Source of the DNA: RUG705 sp934101175
GTDB lineage: Bacteria > Bacillota_I > Bacilli_A > RF39 > UBA660
Assembly (NCBI GenBank): GCA_934101175.1
Contig: CAKOQC010000006.1
Coordinates: 1 to 64,000, forward strand
Direction of reading: 5' to 3'
DNA: 64,000 bases
Part shown: piece after piece, positions 28,295-37,107 of the stretch
Position numbering within the stretch: the first letter of the stretch is position 1
Layout: every line of letters starts with the position of its first letter
Notes under the pieces: generated by a model
Databases searched by the model: none
The model's input: the letters and a program-made list of their open reading frames with translations, nothing else
Told to the model about the DNA's origin: nothing
Position numbers and translations under genes: made by a program

Positions 28295-28629
28295 TTTTTA
28301 CCACCTCTTTTGGCCGCAGCCGCAGCTGCAGCTGCAGCTAACTTTCTTAATTCTTCAGCAATTAAGGCATTTAACTGAGCTATTCTGGCATTTACTTTAG
28401 GTACGGTCACGTTATTTAGGTGATTTTTTACTTTATTAACCGAATTTGCGGCATCAATAACTCTTTTATGAGTTTTTGTTTCATCACCATCAATATTATA
28501 GCTTTGTGCTACTGATAATGCAGTACTTTGGTATGTTCCTTCTAAACTAGATAGCGTACTAGTAGTACTAGCAATAGTTCCTAGTAGAGCTTTACATTTA
28601 GCTAATTGTTGATAATAGTATCCTAACAT
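28291..28629 (-). CDS. DUF5082/YwqH-like helical protein with poly-Ala tail
   Basis: 112 residues. Long helices with Ser/Thr-rich faces, resembling YwqH/DUF5082 proteins found with LXG and WXG systems of Bacillus. The C-terminus is unusual: LRKL followed by nine alanines and KRGGKK. The alanines are encoded by a GCA/GCT/GCG/GCC run (28315-28341) that looks like a microsatellite, so length may vary. The start has an AAGGAGG site. It is part of the type VII substrate cluster. Confidence 0.55.
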   Translation of the reverse strand: MLGYYYQQLAKCKALLGTIASTTSTLSSLEGTYQSTALSVAQSYNIDGDETKTHKRVIDAANSVNKVKNHLNNVTVPKVNARIAQLNALIAEELRKLAAAAAAAAAKRGGKK

Positions 28630-28647
28630 ATTGTGACCTCCTTATTC

Positions 28648-29118
28648 TTAGTCTAGGCTTAATCCTTGAGCAGCTGATCTTATTTCTTGTGCATTTGATG
28701 AAGTACTTTGTGCTACGTTTTGTTGACCTTCTTGCCATTGTTTATATGCTTGTTTTGCTTTGAAAGCTTCAAGACGCATTGTATGTACATATGCTTGTAA
28801 CAAAGTCTTAGCAGCAGTAACGAATTCTGTTACAGCTTGTTGAGTATCTCCTTTAAAAGCTACAGCAGTATTAGCAGCAGCGTTGAATTCAGCTATTTGA
28901 GCTTCAATTGTATCACAATATCTATAAATTGCTGGAACTAGAGTACCTTCTAATTCAGCTTCGCTGATTCCAACAAATCCTCCATTCCATAATCCAGATA
29001 TACCAGCATTTAATGTACCAATAACGCTTTCTAATCTTGACTTTCCTTGGGTAATTGCTGATTGAACATTATTTCCAACTGCTGATCCAACATTTTGTAA
29101 TCCACTTTGTATTGACAT
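28648..29118 (-). CDS. type VII locus helical protein, 156 residues
   Basis: An Ala/Gln-rich helical protein with SGLWNGGFVGIS (about 41-52) acting as a turn, and a second long helical half (AFKGDTQQAVTEFVTAAKTL onward). No signal peptide or membrane helix. It is longer than a WXG100 protein but has the same hairpin character. It is flanked by WXG100-type genes and has a strong GGAGG site. Probably secreted; the family is unrecognised. Confidence 0.5.
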   Translation of the reverse strand: MSIQSGLQNVGSAVGNNVQSAITQGKSRLESVIGTLNAGISGLWNGGFVGISEAELEGTLVPAIYRYCDTIEAQIAEFNAAANTAVAFKGDTQQAVTEFVTAAKTLLQAYVHTMRLEAFKAKQAYKQWQEGQQNVAQSTSSNAQEIRSAAQGLSLD

Positions 29119-29147
29119 TTTTTCTCCTCCTTTACTATATGTTATTA

Positions 29148-29456
29148 TTAATTAAAATTTATACTTTGGTCTACGTCGATCATTCCACCGCCTGATGCAT
29201 GTAATCCACCTACAACGGCATTTCCAGCTTCTTCTAATGCTTTAATTACTTGATTAGCATCTTCTTGAACTTTGTCTTTAAATTTATTTGCAGATTGTCC
29301 AACCCATGCTTGGTCTACTGAAATGTTAATGTTAGCTAAACCAGTACGCATTGCTGAAATAGTATTAGCTATGCAATTTACATTTATTTCATTGATTAAA
29401 TGTTGTAGTCCTTCTGAATCATAACCGAATGTTGAATTTTCAAAATTTAGTGCCAT
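29148..29456 (-). CDS. WXG100 family protein (WVG motif)
   Basis: 102 residues. Two helices joined by QAWVGQSANKF (about 49-59), the classical WXG turn, and a Gly-rich tail (VVGGLHASGGGMIDVDQ). These proteins form four-helix dimers and are the core substrates of type VII secretion. Its ribosome site lies inside the end of the preceding gene, 2 bp away, so expression is coupled. It is the best candidate for the EsxA-type substrate here. Confidence 0.8.
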   Translation of the reverse strand: MALNFENSTFGYDSEGLQHLINEINVNCIANTISAMRTGLANINISVDQAWVGQSANKFKDKVQEDANQVIKALEEAGNAVVGGLHASGGGMIDVDQSINFN

Positions 29457-29458
29457 CC

Positions 29459-29824
29459 TTAATCCACCTCCTTAACTTTGCTTTTCATATCTTCAACAGT
29501 TCCTTTTCCTTGATTAGCGATATTTGTTAATTCTCTATCGCCTTCAGCCATCTTTCTATTTAGTATACTCATATCGTCAGAATATGAAATAGCATTTCCT
29601 TTAATTATTGAATAATTATCTTTAAGGCTTTGATATTTTTCTTTGATTACTTCTAGAGCGTCACATTCAAGATAACTCTCTAAAGTTTCAAATTTTTCAT
29701 CTAGCTTATCGAAAAGAATTGATAGATTATCAGCGCTTGTCATAAAATCAAGAGCTAATTTTTCTAAGCCTTCACTATTAATTGCTAGATTTATTTCTTG
29801 TTCACTTACTACTTGACTACTCAT
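29459..29824 (-). CDS. WXG100-like helical protein without the W-x-G turn
   Basis: 121 residues, helical hairpin pattern (LEKLALDFMTSADNLSILFD and LKDNYSIIKGNAISYSDDMS) with ECDALEV at the likely turn instead of WXG. First gene of the substrate group, behind AGAGGTGA and its own candidate promoter. Probably a partner for the following WXG100 protein, as in heterodimeric Esx pairs; that is inference. Confidence 0.55.
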   Translation of the reverse strand: MSSQVVSEQEINLAINSEGLEKLALDFMTSADNLSILFDKLDEKFETLESYLECDALEVIKEKYQSLKDNYSIIKGNAISYSDDMSILNRKMAEGDRELTNIANQGKGTVEDMKSKVKEVD

Positions 29825-29847
29825 AAATCACCTCTTATTAATTATTC

Positions 29848-29874
29848 TTAGAGTACATACATTCTCTACTCTAA
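29848..29874. promoter_or_regulatory. inverted repeat in the leader of the WXG100 gene group
   Basis: TTAGAGTA (29848-29855) / TACTCTAA (29867-29874), 8-bp perfect arms with an 11-bp loop. It lies between the candidate promoter and the first WXG-like gene. It could be an operator or a 5' mRNA hairpin. Confidence 0.4.
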
Positions 29875-29879
29875 ATTTA

Positions 29880-29907
29880 TTATTACACGTATTTTTTTGT
29901 TTGTAAA
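29880..29907 (-). promoter_or_regulatory. candidate promoter for the WXG100 gene group
   Basis: Minus strand -35 TTTACA (29902-29907), 16-bp spacer, -10 TAATAA (29880-29885), in the 117-bp gap after the yukD-like gene. It would let the small substrates be made at higher level than EssC. Confidence 0.45.
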
Positions 29908-29941
29908 GTTTTTTTGTTTTAGCATTTACATTATTTGTAAA

Positions 29942-30202
29942 CTATTTAGAATCTAATACTAATTCAGTACCATTTCTTATATCAGTATTTCTTATGGCAA
30001 TACTATCAGAATATAATTCAGATGTTTTTCGGTTATATAGATATACTTTATTCTTAATAGGATATACTCCATTAGTAATATTATTAATTAGTCTATTTAT
30101 TAGGGTATTTACTTGACTAACTGTCTTATTGATAGGGATATACATTTCATAATTTTTTTCTATTTCAGGGACATATAGTTTAATTAATACTTTATATTCC
30201 AT
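29942..30202 (-). CDS. YukD/EsaB-like ubiquitin-fold protein
   Basis: 86 residues with an alternating beta-grasp pattern (YKVLIKLYVPEIEKNYEMYI, VSQVNTLINRLI, then NGTELVLDSK). Size, fold pattern and position next to essC match YukD/EsaB, a cytosolic ubiquitin-like component of Firmicute type VII systems. The start overlaps the essC stop (TAATG), so the two are translationally coupled. Confidence 0.75.
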   Translation of the reverse strand: MEYKVLIKLYVPEIEKNYEMYIPINKTVSQVNTLINRLINNITNGVYPIKNKVYLYNRKTSELYSDSIAIRNTDIRNGTELVLDSK

Positions 30203-33200
30203 TATTCATCACCATCCATAACTGTCCTTATAACAGTATATTTAGCATCGGTTATTGTATATGCTAATCCATTAAAGCTATATTTTTTATCTTCTTGAGT
30301 TAATTCATTAGTAGCAAAGATGCTTTGATTACTTAGTCCTTTACCTAACCAAATTCCTTTATTATTATTAATAATATTATACCATGGTTCTAATTTAAGA
30401 GATTTTATTCTGTCATAGTCATCTACTAAGATAAAGGTTTCTTTTTTAGATTTTATGATGTTATTAAATAGATTTTGGAATATTTCTATACCTCCTGGTG
30501 ATAAGACTTTTTTGTATTTACCTATTCCAATTATTATATTGATAGCATTATCTTGAAGTTCTGTTCTAGTTAGGACATCTTTTTCTACTGATGCAAAGAC
30601 AACATCAATATTATCTTGGAATAGTTTTATATCTAAGATAGGTTTTTTAAAGATTTCTAACATGTCGATGACACGTACTTTTACGTTTGGTATTTTACTT
30701 AATACTCCTACTAATCCATAGATAGCATTAATATTTTCTTTTATGTCTTTACCTGTAACTAGATAGATTTTTTCATCTAAGAAGTTATATTTAGCAATAG
30801 TTTTTTCATAGAAATTATATCCTATTGGAACATTTTCTAGATTAGTTATATATTGGGTTAATTCTTCACTAGTTATGTTATCAGGTACTTTTGCTAATTG
30901 TTTGGCTTTAGTTTTATAGTAAGATATCATTTTAGTAGCCATAGTGTTAAGATATTCTATTTGTTTATCTTCTTCTATTATGTTAGTAGTTTGGAATTCA
31001 CAATAAGAATCGGCGTCTTCTCCTATTTTACAAATACCACGGCCAATATAATTACCTGGGAATAATCCTCTTCTACAATTAGTAATTCCACGGTAGAAGG
31101 AATCATCTTGTAGTTGCATTACAATAACGTTATTAAAGAATTGTAATTGTCTTTGTCTTAGACCATTTTGATTAGAAGTACTTACAATATAAATAATTCC
31201 ATATCTTGGTCCATCACGATACATTGAATTTAGAGCTTCATAGAATTTAGCCATGGTCTCTTCAAAAATTTCGATACCATTAATAACTACAACGATTAAT
31301 GGCTTTTTCTTTTCATTTACTTTGTTGTAGTATTCGAATGAACCATTATAGTCAGTAAATTCTTCTTTTCTTTTATCTTGTTCTTCTAAGATAAGATTTA
31401 GGACACCAATTATTTTATCGGGTTCTCCTTGGGTTACTACTTCTCCAACATGAGGAAATTTAGAGAATTTCTTTAGAGTTTCAGCAGCCATATCAATGAT
31501 ATAGTAATTTATTTCAGCAGGAGTATGTTCACTAATACTTGACCAGATGATAGTAGTTAGTAGCATTTCTTTTCCTGAACCAACTTGACCAATTATACCA
31601 ACATTTCCTTTTATTAAGTCTAGTTCTAGTAGGCCTTGTTCCTGTCTTCTCGGTTCATCATATTCACCAATGGCAATATTATATTTATATGGAGTTATTT
31701 GATGGTTATACTTAGTTATTAGGTCTTTAAGGTAAGTAACTGGTTTTACGTTAGGTAACCATAATTGTCTTTTAATTAGTTTTTCTTTCTTACTAGCAGT
31801 ATCTATATACTGAATGATATTGATTAATTCTTCACCTTTACATTCTTTTTTAGTAGTTCTTATTTTATCATCATCAAAACTACTAATTACTTTACCAATA
31901 TTGCTTATGTATTCAACGGATTGGTCGATCTTTTTTTGGAGGACATCTGATGGGTAGTATTTAGCACCTGCCCAAGCTGATTGGCCTAGATTATAGTATT
32001 CATCAGTACCAACTTCTAAGTAGAAGGCACCAACTTGTTTTAGGTAAGCAGCATCTGGTTTTTTTAGTACTTCATTAGAATCACTAACACTTTGTACTTT
32101 TAAGCAGACTTTGAATTTAGAGTTTGACCATATTTGATCATTAACAACACCGCTTGGTTTTTGAGTAGCTAGAATTAAGTGCACTCCTAGGCTACGACCG
32201 ATACGAGAGATGGAAATTAATTGATCCATAAATTCGGGTTGTTGACTTTTTAATTCAGCAAATTCATCGCATATGATTAAGAGATGACTCATTGGTTCTT
32301 TTACCATGCCTTTACGATATAATTCTTGATATTTATAAATGTTCATAGAGCCTTCTTTTAAATCTTCACGTGCTTCATTAAAGACTGATTGTCTTCTTTT
32401 TAGTTCTGATTCAATAGAAGCTATTGATCTATTTATGGCAGATTTGTCTAGGTTAGTAATTGTTCCTGCTAAATGAGGAAGTTTTATACCTAGTTGTTCA
32501 TTTTCAAAACTTAGAGCTAGACCGCCACCTTTATAGTCTATTAATACAAATTGTAATTCATCAGGATGGTAATTTACTGCTAATGATAAGATGTAGGTAA
32601 TAATCCATTCACTTTTACCACTACCGGTAGTTCCTGCTATTAGTCCGTGAGGTCCATATTGTTTTTCATGAATATCCATTTTAAATAATTCACCATTTTG
32701 ATCTATACCTACAGGAACAGATAAAGTATTAGTAGGATTATTATTAGCCCAACGTTCATTAATATTTAATTGTTCTACTTTACCAACACCATACATTTCT
32801 AAGAAAGATAGGCTATTAGGTAGTTCATATTTAGATTTTTCTACAACAATTGGAATGTTAGCAATCTTTTTAGCATAAGCATAAATATCGATGTTTGTAA
32901 GATAATCTCCAACAAATTTCTTTTGATTATCTTTAGATAATTCATTTTTAATTAGACCACATTCTATCTGATCAATTATTATAAATGAGGTAGTTTCACT
33001 AGGAAGTGTTGATAAGCGATCATTAGCTATTAATAGTGAGAAACCAACATTCTTTTTATATTTTAAGATTTTCTTAATTAGAGGTACATTTCTGATATTA
33101 GATATTTCATCAGTAAAAATTAGATAGTATGGTTTATATTCTTTATATATTTCTTTATCAAGTTCTTCTGAACCATCATCTTCGTTCTTTTCATTTTCTT

Positions 33201-34776
33201 CTTGTGCTACCCTACTATCAAAGGATTTGTCTAATTCAAGAGTAATTTCTGTTAGCTCTTCAATATTGGTAGCAAAATATCTTGTTTGTTTAGAGTTATC
33301 CCAACAATGAGGTATTATTTTTAGATAATCCCACTTATTAGCACTTTCGGTGTATACTATTATTTTTAATTCACTATAAGAATGAAGCGTCATTATTTGA
33401 AGAAAGACATTATCAAGAAAACTCTTTAGAAGTGGATCTTGTCCTACTACGGCAGTAATATAATCTTCAGTTAAGGTAATTGTTTGAGGAACTTTTTCGA
33501 TAGTTTGAGCATCCAATACTACTTTTTGAAGATCTTGATATAGTCTATCAGTGTCTTCTATGGTAAATTTATCTTCAGGAATATCTACTTTTATTTTAGC
33601 ACTAACATTACCTATACCTAGTCTTATTTGAAGAAAATCTTCATGTTCTATATTTCTTTGCCATAAGATACGATTTCTTTGATCAATAGCTTGAGTTAAT
33701 TTATCGACGGTGATAGCATTTTCAATAATGATTTGTTTTTGTTTTTGTTTGATATAAGAAATTTCTTGTTTCTTTTTATCTAGATAGCTACTATATCTTT
33801 GTCTTCTTTTAGTTTCTTTTCTTAAGTAATTTTTCTTATTTATATTTCTAGCAATTCCTGGCCATAGAAAAGCTCCTACGGCAGTTACTAACATTGTAGA
33901 GATGGAAAAGATTAAACTTATTGTGTTGTCTTCGCCGCTTCCTTGCTTAGAAAAATTATTAATAGTAGCAGCAATAGAAATTCCTGAGGTTACAATCATA
34001 GTAAGCTGAGGACCAATCGTAGTTATTAAAGGGGTTTGATCCATACTTTCTGGAGCTGGTGGCTCATCTATTTTGACAGTTTCTTCTTCAATAACAGAAT
34101 CAAAACGAGGAGACTTGAAGAAGTAATCATCCTTAGTATACAAAGGGGTATCATCAGGAATATTTGATTCAATTACACTAGACTCTTTAGTATTATCTTC
34201 ATTTACTAAAGTTAGAGATTTATTAATAGTAACTAGACCATTAGGATTGTTAATTAAAATATTCTTACCATAAAAGATTATTTTTAGGCCTTCAAAGAAA
34301 AGATAGTCACCATTAAAAAGATAGGCTTTAGACACTACTTTATCTACTAAAATGACATCAGGATAAGTTGTTTCCATAGTCCAATAATAATTATTATATG
34401 TAAGAGTAATATTACCGTTTGGTAAGTTTTCTTTTTTATAATAAATATCATTAGAAAAATCATTACCTATAACTAAAGTATCCTTACCTACTATATATTT
34501 ATACATGTTTTCATCATAAGTAGGAATAGCATATAGATAATATTTTTCATTATTAATAGTATCTTTTACAATTAAACTAACATAGTTAACAATAGAAAGA
34601 TTACTTTGATATTCAACAATAATGTTTGTAGTGGGTTTAAAAATCCAAGAGTTATTCTCTTCTTCTATATTTCCTAAAAAAGTATTGTCCTTTCCATGTA
34701 TCTGATAGACACCACTTATTTTTACAGGAAGAATACTTTTTGTTACAAAATCATTATCTATTATATATATTATCAT
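30202..34776 (-). CDS. essC: EssC/YukB-type type VII secretion ATPase
   Basis: About 1,524 residues. An N-terminal FHA-like region (about 1-200), two membrane helices (about 255-310) and then FtsK/SpoIIIE-type ATPase domains. The first has Walker A AGTTGSGKSEW near residue 720 and Walker B LLIICDEFAEL near 836. The second has GQVGSGKEM near 1070. A third, degenerate domain ends the protein. It is the motor of WXG100 export at the membrane. The annotated GTG is 4 codons upstream of an ATG with a properly spaced AGGTGG site, so 34776 is preferred. EssA, EssB and EsaA homologues are not seen next to it. Confidence 0.93.
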   Translation of the reverse strand: MIIYIIDNDFVTKSILPVKISGVYQIHGKDNTFLGNIEEENNSWIFKPTTNIIVEYQSNLSIVNYVSLIVKDTINNEKYYLYAIPTYDENMYKYIVGKDTLVIGNDFSNDIYYKKENLPNGNITLTYNNYYWTMETTYPDVILVDKVVSKAYLFNGDYLFFEGLKIIFYGKNILINNPNGLVTINKSLTLVNEDNTKESSVIESNIPDDTPLYTKDDYFFKSPRFDSVIEEETVKIDEPPAPESMDQTPLITTIGPQLTMIVTSGISIAATINNFSKQGSGEDNTISLIFSISTMLVTAVGAFLWPGIARNINKKNYLRKETKRRQRYSSYLDKKKQEISYIKQKQKQIIIENAITVDKLTQAIDQRNRILWQRNIEHEDFLQIRLGIGNVSAKIKVDIPEDKFTIEDTDRLYQDLQKVVLDAQTIEKVPQTITLTEDYITAVVGQDPLLKSFLDNVFLQIMTLHSYSELKIIVYTESANKWDYLKIIPHCWDNSKQTRYFATNIEELTEITLELDKSFDSRVAQEENEKNEDDGSEELDKEIYKEYKPYYLIFTDEISNIRNVPLIKKILKYKKNVGFSLLIANDRLSTLPSETTSFIIIDQIECGLIKNELSKDNQKKFVGDYLTNIDIYAYAKKIANIPIVVEKSKYELPNSLSFLEMYGVGKVEQLNINERWANNNPTNTLSVPVGIDQNGELFKMDIHEKQYGPHGLIAGTTGSGKSEWIITYILSLAVNYHPDELQFVLIDYKGGGLALSFENEQLGIKLPHLAGTITNLDKSAINRSIASIESELKRRQSVFNEAREDLKEGSMNIYKYQELYRKGMVKEPMSHLLIICDEFAELKSQQPEFMDQLISISRIGRSLGVHLILATQKPSGVVNDQIWSNSKFKVCLKVQSVSDSNEVLKKPDAAYLKQVGAFYLEVGTDEYYNLGQSAWAGAKYYPSDVLQKKIDQSVEYISNIGKVISSFDDDKIRTTKKECKGEELINIIQYIDTASKKEKLIKRQLWLPNVKPVTYLKDLITKYNHQITPYKYNIAIGEYDEPRRQEQGLLELDLIKGNVGIIGQVGSGKEMLLTTIIWSSISEHTPAEINYYIIDMAAETLKKFSKFPHVGEVVTQGEPDKIIGVLNLILEEQDKRKEEFTDYNGSFEYYNKVNEKKKPLIVVVINGIEIFEETMAKFYEALNSMYRDGPRYGIIYIVSTSNQNGLRQRQLQFFNNVIVMQLQDDSFYRGITNCRRGLFPGNYIGRGICKIGEDADSYCEFQTTNIIEEDKQIEYLNTMATKMISYYKTKAKQLAKVPDNITSEELTQYITNLENVPIGYNFYEKTIAKYNFLDEKIYLVTGKDIKENINAIYGLVGVLSKIPNVKVRVIDMLEIFKKPILDIKLFQDNIDVVFASVEKDVLTRTELQDNAINIIIGIGKYKKVLSPGGIEIFQNLFNNIIKSKKETFILVDDYDRIKSLKLEPWYNIINNNKGIWLGKGLSNQSIFATNELTQEDKKYSFNGLAYTITDAKYTVIRTVMDGDE

Positions 34777-34805
34777 ATTGTTTCCCACCTTTTTATTATA
34801 AGTTA

Positions 34806-34834
34806 AGTATACATTATTTTATATTTTGTGTCAA
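34806..34834 (-). promoter_or_regulatory. promoter of the essC operon
   Basis: Minus strand -35 TTGACA (34829-34834), 17-bp spacer, -10 TATACT (34806-34811). It is back to back with the metalloprotease promoter, the two -35 boxes being 16 bp apart, so a shared regulator could act on both. Confidence 0.7.
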
Positions 34835-34850
34835 TTACAATGAATAGAGT

Positions 34851-34878
34851 TTGACTAAAATGAAAACTGTGATATGAT
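34851..34878 (+). promoter_or_regulatory. promoter of the membrane metalloprotease gene
   Basis: -35 TTGACT (34851-34856), 16-bp spacer, -10 TATGAT (34873-34878), 16 bp before the start codon. Confidence 0.65.
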
Positions 34879-34893
34879 AAAGATGGTGATAGG

Positions 34894-36294
34894 ATGATTG
34901 AATATAGAAAAATAGCAAAATTTAGTTATAAGGGAAATACGTATCAACTATTAGTAGATAAAGATAATAAATATTTCTTTTTAAAAATTGATAGTGATGG
35001 GGTATATTCATATGTAAGTATGGATGAGTATATGGCTTTTATCAACATTTTCTGTCGAAAGCCTAGTACAATGATGATTACTGATGAGAAAACTGGAAGA
35101 AAAAGTAAACGACTTAAAGTTGTTCCTAAAGTTATTCTTGGTACAACTGCAGTAGTACTTTCAGCCACAGTAATAACAGCCGCTATTAATGATGCTAAGT
35201 ATGATAAAATAGTAGCAGAATATGCTAAGAATATGAGTGATTCTGAATACGTAGAAAATTCTATTCAAAAACATGTCTCTTTTTCAGTAGAAGATTCTCA
35301 AGAAGAACTAGTAGTAGATACAAAATTAGATTCAGCTTTTGATGATGATGTATATATATTTGATATGGAATACCTAGATGATTATCTAGATTATAAAACT
35401 GCTAGTAAGGAAATGTTACTTAATGCTTTGGATAATAATACTAAGATTAGTGGACAATACAAGATATTAATGACAGAATTTATAGATAGTTTATGTGAGA
35501 AATATCCTGATGTAGATAAAAGAGTTTTATATGAAAATTTAAAAGGATTAGAAGTAGTAGAATGTTCAAAAGATGAATTAATGATGAAGACACTTAATGT
35601 TGATTCTTGTGCATGCTATGTAAGAAATGAAAATAAGATTTATACTTTAGAAAATTATAAATATGAAAAAGGAACATGGGAATATCAAATTATATTCCAT
35701 GAAATGGGACATGCACTTACTTGTGGTAATATTAAGGTAGGAGATAAAATGCTTAAAGTTACTAATTCAGGAAATGCATTATCATTGGTAACGGTAGATG
35801 AAGCACTTAACTCAGTATTTGCAGTAAGTCTATTTGATTATGAAGAAAGAGATATAGCATATCAACTACAAAGTAACTATTGCAGTATCATGGTAGAGTG
35901 TTTAGATAATTATTCACTAGCAGATTATGTTGATCATAGTTTAAGTTATTATGCTAAGAAGCTAGATGAACATAATGGAGATAATAATTATGCCGTTACA
36001 ATGTTAAATTTAATAGATACTCAATATAAAGATTATCATAGTGATGAGATAGAAATTGAACAAGAAGAATACTATCCAATATATGATTATATTGCTGATA
36101 TGTATTATATGAAATATATTACTCCAGGAATGTCTTATAGTGAAGCTAAACAAATAGCTGATACTTTAGTAGATAGAGTTATGTTTGATGTACCTGAAGA
36201 ATATAATATAGATACTAATAGATTTTATGTAGATTTAGATAAGCATTGTGAATTAGTAGGAATACCTGTAGTTAATAATAGTAGAAGTATGTAA
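34894..36294 (+). CDS. membrane-anchored HEXXH metalloprotease beside the type VII locus
   Basis: 466 residues. A small basic cytosolic domain (1-75), one membrane helix (about 77-97, VVPKVILGTTAVVLSATVI) and a large acidic extracellular part. A zinc motif FHEMGHALTCG lies near residues 268-278. An Asp-Glu pair about 35 residues later (TVDEALNS) could give the third ligand of a gluzincin. I do not recognise the family. It is transcribed divergently from essC with abutting promoters, which suggests a link to secretion, such as processing exported proteins or remodelling the wall. That link is inference. Confidence 0.6.
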   Translation: MIEYRKIAKFSYKGNTYQLLVDKDNKYFFLKIDSDGVYSYVSMDEYMAFINIFCRKPSTMMITDEKTGRKSKRLKVVPKVILGTTAVVLSATVITAAINDAKYDKIVAEYAKNMSDSEYVENSIQKHVSFSVEDSQEELVVDTKLDSAFDDDVYIFDMEYLDDYLDYKTASKEMLLNALDNNTKISGQYKILMTEFIDSLCEKYPDVDKRVLYENLKGLEVVECSKDELMMKTLNVDSCACYVRNENKIYTLENYKYEKGTWEYQIIFHEMGHALTCGNIKVGDKMLKVTNSGNALSLVTVDEALNSVFAVSLFDYEERDIAYQLQSNYCSIMVECLDNYSLADYVDHSLSYYAKKLDEHNGDNNYAVTMLNLIDTQYKDYHSDEIEIEQEEYYPIYDYIADMYYMKYITPGMSYSEAKQIADTLVDRVMFDVPEEYNIDTNRFYVDLDKHCELVGIPVVNNSRSM

Positions 36295-36328
36295 ATAAGA
36301 GATTATAGATATAAAATTACATTTTTTG

Positions 36329-36356
36329 TTGACAAATATATAACCTATGATATAAT
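36329..36356 (+). promoter_or_regulatory. consensus promoter of the GNAT leader
   Basis: TTGACA (36329-36334), 16-bp spacer, TATAAT (36351-36356). It lies 148 bp ahead of the GNAT start, so the mRNA has a long leader. Confidence 0.75.
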
Positions 36357-36359
36357 TGA

Positions 36360-36468
36360 CTTAAGTTTTTGTGAGTATATATATGGTTTTTACCTAGCTA
36401 TATAGGGCAATTTGCTTACACGTAATAAAGATACGGAGTCACATACAAGGTGATTTCGTGTCTTTTTT
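36360..36468 (+). promoter_or_regulatory. structured leader with intrinsic terminator (attenuator-like) upstream of GNAT gene
   Basis: Between promoter and gene lies a terminator: 13-bp stem with G-T pairs (36430-36442 / 36450-36462) and six T's. Upstream is an AT-rich hairpin (ATATGGT ... ACCTAGCTATAT, about 36380-36402). A tiny frame GTG-AGT-ATA-TAT-ATG-GTT-TTT-ACC-TAG runs from 36371 to 36397. Termination before the gene suggests control by a riboswitch, by ribosome stalling on the mini-ORF or by an antiterminator. It matches no riboswitch consensus I know. Confidence 0.6.
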
Positions 36469-36503
36469 ATAGATATTAAAATTACCAGAAAGGAGTAATT
36501 AAA

Positions 36504-37064
36504 ATGAAATACTTTAAAAAAATCGTTGGAGATAGAGTATATTTATCACCAATAAGTACTGAAGATGCTATGCAATATGTAGAATGGTTAAGTGATTTTG
36601 AAACAGCTAAATATGTAGGTCAATATACTAGAATTCATACAATGGCTAATGAATTTGCCTGGATAAATGGTACTGGTAATAGCAATGAATACAATTTTGC
36701 TATTATCGAAAAAGAAAGTGATAAGTTACTTGGTAATATTGGTTTAGTTAATATTAAAAATATTAATAGAACAGCAGAAATGGGAGTATTTATCGGAGAC
36801 AAGGAATACCTATCAAAAGGATATGGTAGTGAAGCTATAATGTTAATTCTTGATTATGGATTTAATTTTCTTAACTTGAATAACATTATGCTAAAGGCTT
36901 TTAGTTTTAACGAAAGAGCAATTAAGGCTTATGAAAAATGTGGATTTAAAATATTTGGAATATGGAAAGAAGCTGTTTACTTTAATGGTGAATATGTAGA
37001 TGATGTATATATGAATATTTTAAAGAAAGACTTTAATGCTAAGAAATTAAAAAAGACTATTTAA
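36504..37064 (+). CDS. GNAT family acetyltransferase (RimJ/RimL-like)
   Basis: 186 residues, single GNAT domain. The N-terminal part has RVYLSPISTEDA; the acetyl-CoA loop appears as the GDKEYLSKGYGSEAI segment (Q/RxxGxG/A pattern as SKGYGS); then LNLNNIMLKAFSFNERAIKAYEKCGFKIFG, typical of RimJ/RimL and of some antibiotic or polyamine N-acetyltransferases. The substrate is unknown. Its placement behind an attenuator-like leader suggests inducible expression. Strong AAAGGAG site. Confidence 0.85.
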   Translation: MKYFKKIVGDRVYLSPISTEDAMQYVEWLSDFETAKYVGQYTRIHTMANEFAWINGTGNSNEYNFAIIEKESDKLLGNIGLVNIKNINRTAEMGVFIGDKEYLSKGYGSEAIMLILDYGFNFLNLNNIMLKAFSFNERAIKAYEKCGFKIFGIWKEAVYFNGEYVDDVYMNILKKDFNAKKLKKTI

Positions 37065-37107
37065 TTAGTTTTATGATAGTTATCACTAAACTAATTATAG
37101 TCTTTTT
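37050..37107. terminator. bidirectional terminator
   Basis: A long inverted repeat: AAAAAGACTAT (from 37050) and AATTAGTTT pair with AAACTAATT and ATAGTCTTTTT (37088-37107). It lies between the convergent GNAT and DUF421 genes and overlaps both 3' ends. Confidence 0.8.

Noticed and set aside
36360..36468. Known riboswitch (purine, SAM, preQ1, fluoride, THF, ZTP)
   Set aside because: The conserved cores of these classes, as far as I can recall them, are not present; only promoter, hairpin and terminator can be supported.
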